Below are positions 1 to 6,386 of a stretch of DNA of 8,902 nucleotides, in pieces (the first letter of the stretch is position 1; each line of letters opens with the position of its first letter). Position numbers and translations under genes: made by a program. Origin of the DNA: an uncultured Parabacteroides sp. (GTDB lineage Bacteria; Bacteroidota; Bacteroidia; Bacteroidales; Tannerellaceae); assembly GCA_900552415.1 (NCBI GenBank), contig USAD01000101.1, forward strand, positions 1 through 8,902, written 5' to 3'. Below the pieces are notes generated by a model. It saw only the letters and a program-made list of their open reading frames with translations. It made no database searches and had not been told where the DNA came from.

Positions 1-1
1 C

Positions 2-649
2 ACCCTCAAGCTCACCTGCCGCAATATCGGCTATATGTGTCGGCTCGGCTCATCAGCATTCTTGTGCGAGATCGCGATCGCCTGCATGATGTTCGTGGGT
101 AATCAAGTCTTTATCCGATACCTGCGTGAGGATGGTGTCGCCGCCTTCAGTATCGCCTGCTACTTCTTCCCTATTATATTCATGGTCTATAACGCCATCG
201 CCCAATCGGCCCAGCCGATCATCAGTTACAACCATGGAGTGAACGAGGCGGAGCGTGTGCGTAAAGCCTATCTGTTGGCCCTGAAAACCGCCGTCGTTTG
301 CGGGTTACTGTTCTCCACGGTTACGATCCTGTTCAGTTCCGACATTGCCGCCCTTTTCGTCGATCGTGGCAATGCCGCCCACACGATCGCCACCGAGGGA
401 CTTCCACTCTATGCGACAGGGTTTATCTTTTTCGCTGTCAATATCGTCTCCATCGGCTATTTCCAAAGTATCGAGCGTGCGAAAAGCGCTTTCGTCATTA
501 CGCTTCTCCGAGGATTCATCCTGCTTACCGCCTGTTTCTTCGGTTTACCTCTTATCCTGGGTGAAAAGGGAATTTGGCTGGCGACCCCACTCGCGGAATT
601 CCTCACCATGCTTTTCGTGACAGCCATTTTCGTGGCCAAGCGGAAATAA
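2..649 (+). CDS. MATE family multidrug/Na+ efflux transporter, C-terminal part (5' end outside window)
   Basis: Inner-membrane antiporter of the MATE family, which exports cationic drugs or metabolites in exchange for Na+ or H+. The frame is open from base 2, so the gene starts upstream of the window. About 215 C-terminal residues are visible, roughly half of a usual 440-460 residue protein. The segment is very hydrophobic, with five or six likely membrane helices separated by short charged loops. Family-like stretches include GNQVFIRYLREDGVAAFSIA, AQSAQPIISYNHG (a typical MATE 'Q-P-I-I-x-Y-N-x-G' loop) and RGFILLTACFFGLPLILG before a short basic C-terminus (AKRK). It ends 24 bp before the Crp/Fnr-type gene, which has its own -7 element, so the two may be separately transcribed. 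The family call is firm. The substrate cannot be told, and the subfamily (MepA-like) is only an impression. Confidence 0.88.
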   Translation, partial: TLKLTCRNIGYMCRLGSSAFLCEIAIACMMFVGNQVFIRYLREDGVAAFSIACYFFPIIFMVYNAIAQSAQPIISYNHGVNEAERVRKAYLLALKTAVVCGLLFSTVTILFSSDIAALFVDRGNAAHTIATEGLPLYATGFIFFAVNIVSIGYFQSIERAKSAFVITLLRGFILLTACFFGLPLILGEKGIWLATPLAEFLTMLFVTAIFVAKRK

Positions 650-661
650 AGAGAAAAGTCG

Positions 662-669
662 TACTTTCG
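662..669 (+). promoter_or_regulatory. Bacteroidota -7 promoter element (TACTTTCG) of the Crp/Fnr gene
   Basis: TACTTTCG followed by CGGC fits the Bacteroidota -7 element TAnnTTTG with one change (T to C at the seventh base). The same variant occurs before mgtA and pyrB. No convincing -33 TTTG is visible in the A/G-rich sequence 20 bp upstream. The usual transcription start, about 12 nt after the first T, falls on or next to the ATG at 674. The transcript would then be leaderless or nearly so. Confidence 0.55.
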
Positions 670-673
670 CGGC

Positions 674-1249
674 ATGGAAAAGATGAAGGAGAAATTCTTA
701 CGGAAATACCGGCTGCCAGAGGCTACGTTTCTCGAGTTCCTGTCGCACATGACGGAACACCATTACAGCAAAGGAGAGATCATTGTCCGCACGGGCGAGC
801 GTAACAGCAACCTATACCTGATTCGCGAGGGTATCTGGCGGGCACATTATCTGGTGGACGGCACAGAGACCTCTCTCTGGTTCGTCACGGCGGGCGAAGT
901 GGTCTTCTCCTCATGGGGTTACGTCAACAACGAACCCTCGATGGCCACCATCGAGTCGGTCAACGAGAGCTCGGCCTACATGATCAGCAAGGCAGATCTT
1001 GAACAACTCTTCTCCAGCTCTATCCAGATGGCCAACTTCGGACGTCGCATTTTCGAGCAGGAGATCGTGAACGTCGACAACTCCACCATCGCCTACGGCA
1101 TCCCAAACGCCAAGGAGCGCTATCTGGCCCTCTTGGAGGCGAATCCGGAATTGCTCCGGAATGTTCCCCTGAAGCATCTGGCCTCATTCCTTTACATCAC
1201 ACCCCAATCGCTGAGCCGCATCCGTGCCGGATTAAGGAAGAAGCAATAA
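674..1249 (+). CDS. Crp/Fnr-family transcriptional regulator with cyclic-nucleotide-binding fold
   Basis: Cytoplasmic DNA-binding regulator of 191 residues, the usual length for the family. The N-terminal two thirds (about residues 20-115) is the cNMP-binding beta-roll, seen in the run KGEIIVRTGERNSNLYLIREG and the later GEVVFSSWGY. A dimerisation helix follows (about 118-140). The C-terminal helix-turn-helix lies near residues 165-188 (LKHLASFLYITPQSLSRIR). No Fnr-type cysteine cluster is present, and the classic cAMP-contact signature of E. coli Crp is not evident, so the ligand is unknown. This short form with few specific features is common in Bacteroidota, where such genes often sit beside a transporter they control; the upstream MATE gene is a candidate target by proximity only. 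The start at 674 is chosen because it is the first ATG. A second ATG at 683 would give a 9-nt leader if transcription begins near 674. It converges on mgtC with a 14-bp gap and no visible terminator. Confidence 0.88.
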   Translation: MEKMKEKFLRKYRLPEATFLEFLSHMTEHHYSKGEIIVRTGERNSNLYLIREGIWRAHYLVDGTETSLWFVTAGEVVFSSWGYVNNEPSMATIESVNESSAYMISKADLEQLFSSSIQMANFGRRIFEQEIVNVDNSTIAYGIPNAKERYLALLEANPELLRNVPLKHLASFLYITPQSLSRIRAGLRKKQ

Positions 1250-1263
1250 GGGAAGAATAATAT

Positions 1264-1959
1264 CTAGAAATCCTCCTGAGAGGAATGCCGCTCTTCCCAT
1301 CCCGCAAAAGAGACCTCAGGAACCGCACGGACACGAGCCACCAATAGATCAAGCAAGGCCCTATTGCCTCCAACGATCTCCAGATCGCAACAAACCACGC
1401 TTTTATCCTCCATATTCTTATAATATAATGAACTTAACTTGACACCTCCTCCAAACGACAAAGTTCTCATAATGATCTCACGAATCTTATCCACCAAGTC
1501 CGTCCGACACTCTACACGAAGCGAATAGGCGCAAGACTCCGCACTATTCCGCTCAATAAGACGACACAACGGCCGATACAAGAGATGTGTCAATAAGACA
1601 AACCCGACCAGGATAGCGGACTCAGCGAACATGCCAACCCCCACCAAAGTGCCCGAAGCCGCCGAGCACCAAATCGTAGCAGCCGTATTGAGTCCTTTGA
1701 CATTAAAGCCATCTTTCAGTATTAATCCACCTCCAAGGAAACCGATCCCGGAAACGATCTGTGCCGCCACCCGAGAGGGATCTCCGTTGCCAGAAGTCAT
1801 GGCATACGACAGGACCGTGAACGCCGCAGAACCGACCGTCACCAGCACATTCGTTCGCAAACCCGCATCCCGTTGCCGATATTGCCTCTCCAAACCAATC
1901 AGCGTTCCCATCACGAAAGCGCTTCCAATCCTCAATAGGAAATCCGTAAACAACAACAT
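1264..1959 (-). CDS. mgtC: MgtC/SapB family inner-membrane protein
   Basis: MgtC-family membrane protein of 231 residues, matching the length of Salmonella MgtC. MgtC supports growth and survival at low Mg2+; in Salmonella it restrains the F1Fo ATP synthase and is not itself a Mg2+ importer. Visible family marks are G22-L-E-R in the first helix region, AGLRTN at residues 32-37, the glycine-rich GIGFLGGG at 71-78, and KGLNTAATIW at 88-97 in a following helix. About four or five helices fill residues 1-130. The soluble C-terminal part (about 142-225) resembles the ACT-like domain of long MgtC proteins. The start at 1959 is supported by AAGGAGAG seven bases upstream and by a promoter about 24 nt before it. 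It diverges from mgtA across an unusual repeat array, which implies shared control. Homologues with only the membrane domain are often called SapB; the C-terminal domain argues for MgtC here. Confidence 0.92.
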   Translation of the reverse strand: MLLFTDFLLRIGSAFVMGTLIGLERQYRQRDAGLRTNVLVTVGSAAFTVLSYAMTSGNGDPSRVAAQIVSGIGFLGGGLILKDGFNVKGLNTAATIWCSAASGTLVGVGMFAESAILVGFVLLTHLLYRPLCRLIERNSAESCAYSLRVECRTDLVDKIREIIMRTLSFGGGVKLSSLYYKNMEDKSVVCCDLEIVGGNRALLDLLVARVRAVPEVSFAGWEERHSSQEDF

Positions 1960-1966
1960 GATATCA

Positions 1967-1974
1967 CTCTCCTT
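1967..1974 (-). promoter_or_regulatory. Canonical Shine-Dalgarno sequence of mgtC
   Basis: On the minus strand the bases read AAGGAGAG, ending 7 nt before the mgtC ATG. It is a close match to the anti-SD complement. It fixes the mgtC start and is the clearest such site in the window, where most other starts have none. Confidence 0.6.
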
Positions 1975-1984
1975 CTTTAATTTT

Positions 1985-1995
1985 CCGCAAAGTTA
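1985..1995 (-). promoter_or_regulatory. mgtC promoter, -7 element TAACTTTG
   Basis: On the minus strand the bases read TAACTTTGCGG, a perfect TAnnTTTG -7 element. Predicted transcription start is near 1983, giving a leader of about 24 nt. No TTTG is seen at -33; the first box of the repeat array (centre 2021) occupies that region instead, 26 bp from the first T of the -7. That arrangement suggests activation by a protein bound to the array. Confidence 0.7.
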
Positions 1996-2017
1996 GGAGG
2001 TCGTCATTCCTGTTCCT

Positions 2018-2100
2018 ATTAGAGGATTATTAGAGCTGAGTTAGAATTCCATTAAATCGATTCTAATAGTTTTCTAATAGCGCTCTAATCGGTTTCTAAC
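2018..2100. promoter_or_regulatory. Eight-box RTTAGA operator array, 11-bp period, shared by mgtC and mgtA
   Basis: Four forward boxes begin at 2018, 2029, 2040 and 2051 (ATTAGA, ATTAGA, GTTAGA, ATTAAA). Four boxes on the opposite strand begin at 2100, 2089, 2078 and 2067 (GTTAGA, then three ATTAGA). Within each half the spacing is exactly 11 bp, about one helical turn, so all boxes of a half lie on one face of the DNA. The halves are inverted about position 2059; the best-matched pair is ATTAGAGC at 2029-2036 against GCTCTAAT at 2082-2089. Tandem half-sites at 11 bp are characteristic of OmpR/PhoB-class response regulators such as PhoB and PhoP. That class is an inference here, since no such regulator is encoded in the window. 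The outermost boxes lie in the -33 region of each divergent promoter, as expected for an activator contacting RNA polymerase. Confidence 0.85.
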
Positions 2101-2122
2101 GGTCACGGTTCGATCTTGACTC

Positions 2123-2133
2123 TACCTTCGCGG
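2123..2133 (+). promoter_or_regulatory. mgtA promoter, -7 element TACCTTCG
   Basis: TACCTTCGCGG is a near-match to TAnnTTTG and is the mirror counterpart of the mgtC element TAACTTTGCGG. Predicted start is near 2135, leaving a leader of about 40 nt before the ATG at 2177. That is too short for an M-box or a Salmonella-type mgtA leader. The last repeat box (centre 2097) is 26 bp upstream of the first T, the same distance as on the mgtC side. Confidence 0.65.
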
Positions 2134-2176
2134 CGAGATCCAGAAAACGAATATCAACCCATTAATCTTTAGAGAC

Positions 2177-4831
2177 ATGTGGAAGAAGGTAAAAGAGAGA
2201 AAAGAGGGATTCGCCTTCAACAGCGAGAAGGTATTCCTGGCTGCCGCACGGCCGACAGAGGCGGCATACAACTATTTCCAGACAAGCTCAATAGGGTTGA
2301 CTCCCGAGGCGATCGAGCAACGACAAGCGCTCTATGGTCCTAACGAGGTGGCTCACGAGCAAAAGAAAAGACCCTTGTCGACCTTCGTCAAGGCCTTCAT
2401 CAATCCCTTTATCGGTGTCCTGACCGGATTGGTGATCATCTCGTTCGTACTTGATGTGTTACTGGCCGCTCCGGGCGAACAAGACTGGACGGCGATCATC
2501 ATCATCCTGGTCATGGTCATCGTCAGTGCCGTCTTGCGTTTTTGGCAAGAGTGGAAAGCCAACCTCTCGAGCGAGGCGCTATTGAAAATGGTAACCAATA
2601 CCTGCTACGTTTGCCGTGCGGGAAAGCCGGATATGGAGATCAGCATCTCCGAACTGGTACCTGGCGACGTGGTAAAATTGGCCGCAGGAGACATGATTCC
2701 TGCCGACCTGCGTATCGTCGAAGCCAAAGACCTGTTTGTCAGTCAGTCCTCACTTACCGGCGAATCTGATCCCATAGAGAAACGCCCCGAGAACCAAACC
2801 ACGGGAAAGGCTCGCAGCGGCAGTGTCGTGGAATTGGACAACATCTGCTTCATGGGCTCGAACGTAGTCTGTGGTTCAGCGACCGGCATTGTCTTCGCTA
2901 CAGGCAACCACACCTACCTCGGTACCATCGCCAAGAACATCACGGGTCATCGGGCCGCTACCGCTTTCGACCGTGGCATCAGCAAGGTCAGCTTCCTGTT
3001 GATCCGTTTCATGCTGGTAATGATTCCCTTCGTCTTCCTCGTCAATGGTCTCACGAAAGGTGATTGGCTGGAAGCCTTCATATTCGCCGTATCGGTAGCC
3101 GTAGGGCTCACTCCGGAAATGTTGCCCATGATCGTCACCGCCAACCTCTCAAAAGGAGCCGTGGCAATGTCGAGAAAGAAGACCATCGTCAAAGACCTGA
3201 ACGCTATCCAGAACTTTGGGGCGATGAATATTCTCTGCACGGACAAGACAGGAACGTTGACTTGCGACCAGATCGTGCTTGAGCGTTATATTAACGCCGA
3301 CGGAAGCAACGATACCGACAAACGCATCCTGCGCCACGCCTATTTCAACAGCTTCTTCCAGACCGGATTGAAAAACCTGATGGACAAGGCGATCCTGTCG
3401 CACGTGAAGGAGTTGTCGCTCGAGTTCCTGAAAGCCAAATACCACAAGGTAGACGAGATCCCCTTCGACTTCACGAGACGACGGATGTCGGTTGTTGTCG
3501 AGGACAATACCGGCAAACGGCAAATCATCACGAAGGGAGCTGTCGAGGAGATGCTCGAGATCTGCTCACACGCCGAGTTCGGAGGTGAGGTCCATCCCCT
3601 GACCGACGAATTACGTGAAAAGGCACTTATGATCAGCGGACAGATGAACAGGCAAGGAATGCGTGTCATTGCCGTCGCCCAAAAAAGTTACCTGGACAAG
3701 ACTCATGATTTCGGTGTCGCCGACGAGGCGGAAATGGTCCTGATCGGTTATCTCGCCTTTCTCGATCCTCCCAAACCCTCGGCCGCCAAAGCCATTCGCC
3801 AGCTGAACGAGCACGGCATCGAAGTCAAGATTCTCTCGGGAGATAACGACGCTGTTGTCCGAGCTATTGCCCGTCAGGTAGGTATCGACACGACCCATGC
3901 GTTGAGTGGACCCGAGTTTGCCGCAATGAGCGCCCAGGAACAAAGCGAAGCCGCCATCCGGACAACCGTCTTCTCGAAACTGACCCCGCTTCAGAAGACC
4001 CGTATCATCACGCTCTTGCAAGAACAGGAACATACGGTAGGTTTCCTGGGCGACGGCATTAACGACGCTTCGGCCCTGCGTCAGTCGGATATTGGTATCT
4101 CTGTCGACTCGGCGGTCGATATCGCCAAGGAAAGCGCGGACATCATCTTGCTCGAGAAAGACCTGATGGTTCTTGAGGATGGCGTATTGGAAGGCCGGAA
4201 AACTTTCGGTAACATCACGAAATACATCAAGATGACCGCCAGTTCCAACTTCGGTAACATGTTCAGCGTAATGGCAGCCAGCGCCTTCTTGCCCTTCTTG
4301 CCCATGTTGCCGATCCATCTGCTGATCCAGAACCTGCTCTACGATCTGTCGCAAACCACCATTCCATTCGACCGGATGGACGCCGAATACCTGCGCAAGC
4401 CGCGCAAGTGGGATGCCTCCGACTTGAGCCGTTTCATGATCTACATCGGGCCGATCAGCTCCCTGTTCGACATCGCCACCTACCTGGTCATGTGGTACGT
4501 CTTCAAATGCGACTCACCAGCAAGCCAGACCCTTTTCCAATCAGGCTGGTTCATCGAGGGATTGCTGTCGCAGACGCTCATCGTCCACATGATACGGACA
4601 CGCAAGATCCCATTCTTCCAGAGTCGTGCCTCCTGGCAAGTCACAGGATTGACGCTTTTGGTGGTCGCTATTGGAATCTTGATTCCCTTTAGTCCCTTCG
4701 GCGCGGCTATCGGACTGACCGCCCTGCCCATGTCCTATTTCCCCTGGTTGGTCGGTATCCTGCTCTGCTATTGCGTACTGACGCAATTGGTAAAGACCTG
4801 GTACATCCATCGGTTCGTGAAATGGCTCTAA
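2177..4831 (+). CDS. mgtA: Magnesium-translocating P-type ATPase (P3B)
   Basis: Inner-membrane P-type ATPase of 884 residues (MgtA/MgtB of enterics are about 900) that brings Mg2+ into the cytoplasm using ATP. The N-terminal cytoplasmic segment (about 1-70) leads to a first helix pair near 72-120. The actuator domain carries T194-G-E-S. The fourth helix has the P3B-type ion-site motif P313-E-M-L-P. Phosphorylation-site aspartate D356 lies in DKTGTLT. The nucleotide-binding domain includes FDFTRRRMSV and K453-G-A. The hinge motif is GDGINDAS with D626 and D630. A C-terminal bundle of about six helices begins near residue 690. All catalytic motifs are intact. The ATG at 2177 has no clear ribosome-binding site, as is usual here. 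Divergent linkage to mgtC through a shared operator points to induction at low Mg2+. mgtA and mgtB cannot be separated by sequence alone. Confidence 0.95.
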   Translation: MWKKVKERKEGFAFNSEKVFLAAARPTEAAYNYFQTSSIGLTPEAIEQRQALYGPNEVAHEQKKRPLSTFVKAFINPFIGVLTGLVIISFVLDVLLAAPGEQDWTAIIIILVMVIVSAVLRFWQEWKANLSSEALLKMVTNTCYVCRAGKPDMEISISELVPGDVVKLAAGDMIPADLRIVEAKDLFVSQSSLTGESDPIEKRPENQTTGKARSGSVVELDNICFMGSNVVCGSATGIVFATGNHTYLGTIAKNITGHRAATAFDRGISKVSFLLIRFMLVMIPFVFLVNGLTKGDWLEAFIFAVSVAVGLTPEMLPMIVTANLSKGAVAMSRKKTIVKDLNAIQNFGAMNILCTDKTGTLTCDQIVLERYINADGSNDTDKRILRHAYFNSFFQTGLKNLMDKAILSHVKELSLEFLKAKYHKVDEIPFDFTRRRMSVVVEDNTGKRQIITKGAVEEMLEICSHAEFGGEVHPLTDELREKALMISGQMNRQGMRVIAVAQKSYLDKTHDFGVADEAEMVLIGYLAFLDPPKPSAAKAIRQLNEHGIEVKILSGDNDAVVRAIARQVGIDTTHALSGPEFAAMSAQEQSEAAIRTTVFSKLTPLQKTRIITLLQEQEHTVGFLGDGINDASALRQSDIGISVDSAVDIAKESADIILLEKDLMVLEDGVLEGRKTFGNITKYIKMTASSNFGNMFSVMAASAFLPFLPMLPIHLLIQNLLYDLSQTTIPFDRMDAEYLRKPRKWDASDLSRFMIYIGPISSLFDIATYLVMWYVFKCDSPASQTLFQSGWFIEGLLSQTLIVHMIRTRKIPFFQSRASWQVTGLTLLVVAIGILIPFSPFGAAIGLTALPMSYFPWLVGILLCYCVLTQLVKTWYIHRFVKWL

Positions 4832-4847
4832 TGCCATTTCACAACCG
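4811..4847 (+). terminator. Strong stem-loop enclosing the mgtA stop codon
   Basis: GTGAAATGGC (4817-4826) pairs perfectly with GCCATTTCAC (4833-4842) around the six-base loop TCTAAT, which contains the mgtA TAA (4829-4831). After a single bulged C at 4816, CGGTT (4811-4815) pairs with AACCG (4843-4847), making 15 bp in all. No U-tract follows (GAAAAGAAAGG), so it is not a textbook intrinsic terminator. It may mark or protect the mRNA 3' end. Confidence 0.5.
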
Positions 4848-4909
4848 GAAAAGAAAGGCCGCCATAATATCTCGATCAGCAGCAAGCGACAAGCCAAAAC
4901 AAGCGAACA

Positions 4910-4931
4910 TTTCCCGCCCCCAAATGGGAAA
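4910..4931. promoter_or_regulatory. Short dyad just upstream of the pyrB -7 element
   Basis: TTTCCC (4910-4915) and GGGAAA (4926-4931) form an inverted repeat with a 10-bp spacer, at about -52 to -31 relative to the predicted pyrB start. It could be an operator. The arms are short and no known regulator can be named. Nothing else could be recognised in the 160-bp space 4832-4991 apart from the mgtA stem-loop and the pyrB promoter. Confidence 0.25.
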
Positions 4932-4949
4932 AATCAAAATAAAAATAAA

Positions 4950-4957
4950 TACCTTCG
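4950..4957 (+). promoter_or_regulatory. pyrB operon promoter, -7 element TACCTTCG
   Basis: TACCTTCG followed by CG is the same variant as at mgtA, preceded by an A-rich stretch (4929-4949). The predicted start near 4962 gives a leader of about 30 nt. The leader has no hairpin and no U-tract like those used for UTP-sensitive attenuation of enteric pyrBI. Confidence 0.6.
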
Positions 4958-4991
4958 CGTAGTAAGAAATGACAGTACATAATTCAAGTTT

Positions 4992-5906
4992 ATGATGAGT
5001 AAAAGTTTAGTTTCTATCGATCAATGTTCCAAAGAGGACATTCTTCGCATCCTGGACAACGCGAAAAAGTTTGAGGAGAACCCCAACCGGAAACTCCTTG
5101 AGGGCAAGGTTGCCGCGACGTTGTTCTTCGAGCCTTCCACACGAACACGGCTCAGTTTCGAGACGGCTGTCAACCGCCTAGGTGGCCGGGTCATCGGATT
5201 CCAGGACGCGTCGACGACCAGTTCGTCGAAAGGGGAAACATTGAAAGACACCATCCTGATGGTCAGCAACTACGTCGATCTGATCATCATGCGTCACTAT
5301 CTGGAGGGCGCGGCTCGCTACGCGTCGGAAGTCACCAACATCCCGATCATCAATGCGGGCGACGGAGCCAACCAGCACCCCTCTCAAACCATGCTCGACC
5401 TTTACTCGATCCGCAAGACCCAAGGCAAGCTGGAAGACCTGACCATTACGATGGTTGGCGACCTCAAATATGGCCGTACAGTGCACTCGCTCATCGTGGG
5501 CATGTCGCACTTCAACCCTACCTTCCATTTCGTCGCTCCCAACGAGTTGCGTATGCCCGACGAGCAGAAGAACTTCTGCGACGCCCATGGCATCAAATAC
5601 GAGGAACACACGGAATTCACGGAGGAGATCATCAACCAGACAGATATCCTTTACATGACCCGCATACAACGCGAGCGTTTCACCGACCTCGAGGAGTACG
5701 AACGTGTAAAGAACGTCTATATCTTGCGTAACTCAATGCTTAAGAACAGCCGTGAGAACCTGCGCATCCTTCATCCCCTGCCTCGTGTTAACGAGATCGC
5801 TTACGACGTTGACGACAACCCGAAGGCCTACTACATCCAGCAGGCACGCAACGGATTGTTCGCCCGCCAGGCCATTATCTGTGATGTTTTAGGTATTGAA
5901 ATTTAA
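4992..5906 (+). CDS. pyrB: Aspartate carbamoyltransferase, catalytic chain
   Basis: Cytoplasmic enzyme of 304 residues (E. coli chain about 310) that joins carbamoyl phosphate and L-aspartate to form N-carbamoyl-L-aspartate, the committed step of de novo pyrimidine synthesis. The carbamoyl-phosphate loop S49-T-R-T-R follows FFEP. The QHPSQ stretch contributes the catalytic histidine. The aspartate-binding side shows TRIQRERF and the 260s-loop motif H261-P-L-P-R. Both ends match the family. Two ATGs lie in tandem at 4992 and 4995; the second would remove one residue and cannot be excluded. pyrI follows 15 nt downstream, so this is the holoenzyme-type ATCase (catalytic trimers joined by regulatory dimers) rather than a PyrB-only or PyrC-associated form. 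Regulation by pyrimidine end products is expected through PyrI. Confidence 0.97.
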   Translation: MMSKSLVSIDQCSKEDILRILDNAKKFEENPNRKLLEGKVAATLFFEPSTRTRLSFETAVNRLGGRVIGFQDASTTSSSKGETLKDTILMVSNYVDLIIMRHYLEGAARYASEVTNIPIINAGDGANQHPSQTMLDLYSIRKTQGKLEDLTITMVGDLKYGRTVHSLIVGMSHFNPTFHFVAPNELRMPDEQKNFCDAHGIKYEEHTEFTEEIINQTDILYMTRIQRERFTDLEEYERVKNVYILRNSMLKNSRENLRILHPLPRVNEIAYDVDDNPKAYYIQQARNGLFARQAIICDVLGIEI

Positions 5907-5921
5907 ATCCGGAAGAAAATT

Positions 5922-6386
5922 ATGTCAAACGAGAAGAAAAAAGAATTGCAGGTCGCCGCACTTGAGAACGGCACCGCTATCGACCATATCCCATCAAGCC
6001 AGTTGTTTAAGGTCGCTTCGATGCTTAAGCTGGATCAGATGGACAATACCATCACCATCGGCAACAACCTTCACAGCAACAAGATGGGAACCAAGGGCAT
6101 GATCAAGATCGCCAACAAGTTTTTTGAGGAGGACGAGATCGACCGGATCGCCCTGATCGCTCCTAATGTGGTACTGAACATCATTCATGACTATGAGGTA
6201 GTCGAGAAGAAAACAGTCACGCTTCCCGACGAGTTGATCGATATCGTGAAATGCAATAACCCCAAATGCATCACCAACAACGAGCCGATGAAGACCCGTT
6301 TCCACGTGATCGACCGGGAAAAAGGCACCATCAAATGCCATTATTGCGAGCGTAAGATCAACAAGGGAGACATCATCATCAAATGA
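5922..6386 (+). CDS. pyrI: Aspartate carbamoyltransferase, regulatory chain
   Basis: Regulatory subunit of ATCase, 154 residues as in enteric PyrI. The N-terminal allosteric domain (about 8-100) binds ATP, CTP and UTP; it includes [13 protein letters not shown] and a [17 protein letters not shown] stretch containing basic residues of the nucleotide site. The C-terminal zinc domain has four cysteines, C111 and C116 (CNNPKC) and C139 and C142 (CHYC), the expected Zn2+ ligands that dock it onto PyrB. GGAAGA lies 9 nt before the ATG as a weak ribosome-binding site. The final codon and stop overlap the next gene in an ATGA junction, so translation of the flavin reductase gene is probably coupled to this one. 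Confidence 0.97.
   Translation: MSNEKKKELQVAALENGTAIDHIPSSQLFKVASMLKLDQMDNTITIGNNLHSNKMGTKGMIKIANKFFEEDEIDRIALIAPNVVLNIIHDYEVVEKKTVTLPDELIDIVKCNNPKCITNNEPMKTRFHVIDREKGTIKCHYCERKINKGDIIIK

Noticed and set aside
1250..1284. Bidirectional terminator between the Crp/Fnr gene and mgtC
   Set aside because: Only TCCTC-CTGA-GAGGA (5-bp stem) is present, lying inside the mgtC 3' end and without a T-tract; too weak to call.
2018..2100. CRISPR-like or iteron (replication) array
   Set aside because: The repeated unit is only six bases with 5-bp spacers, half the copies are inverted, and the array lies between two promoters. No cas or replication gene is present.
2018..2100. The neighbouring Crp/Fnr regulator as the binder of the array
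   Set aside because: Crp/Fnr proteins bind palindromes of about 16-22 bp, not tandem half-sites at 11 bp. Proximity alone does not support it.
2134..2176. Mg2+ riboswitch (M-box or enteric mgtA leader) before mgtA
   Set aside because: Only about 40 nt separate the predicted start from the ATG, with no stable hairpin and no leader ORF.
3611..4354. Long minus-strand open frame of about 247 codons inside mgtA
   Set aside because: It is fully antisense to catalytic and membrane motifs of the ATPase and arises from codon bias. It has no independent promoter or ribosome-binding site.
4827..4832. TCTAAT in the mgtA hairpin loop as another operator box
   Set aside because: It is a single copy inside the coding end and contains the stop codon; no phased neighbours are present. 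Chance is the simpler reading.
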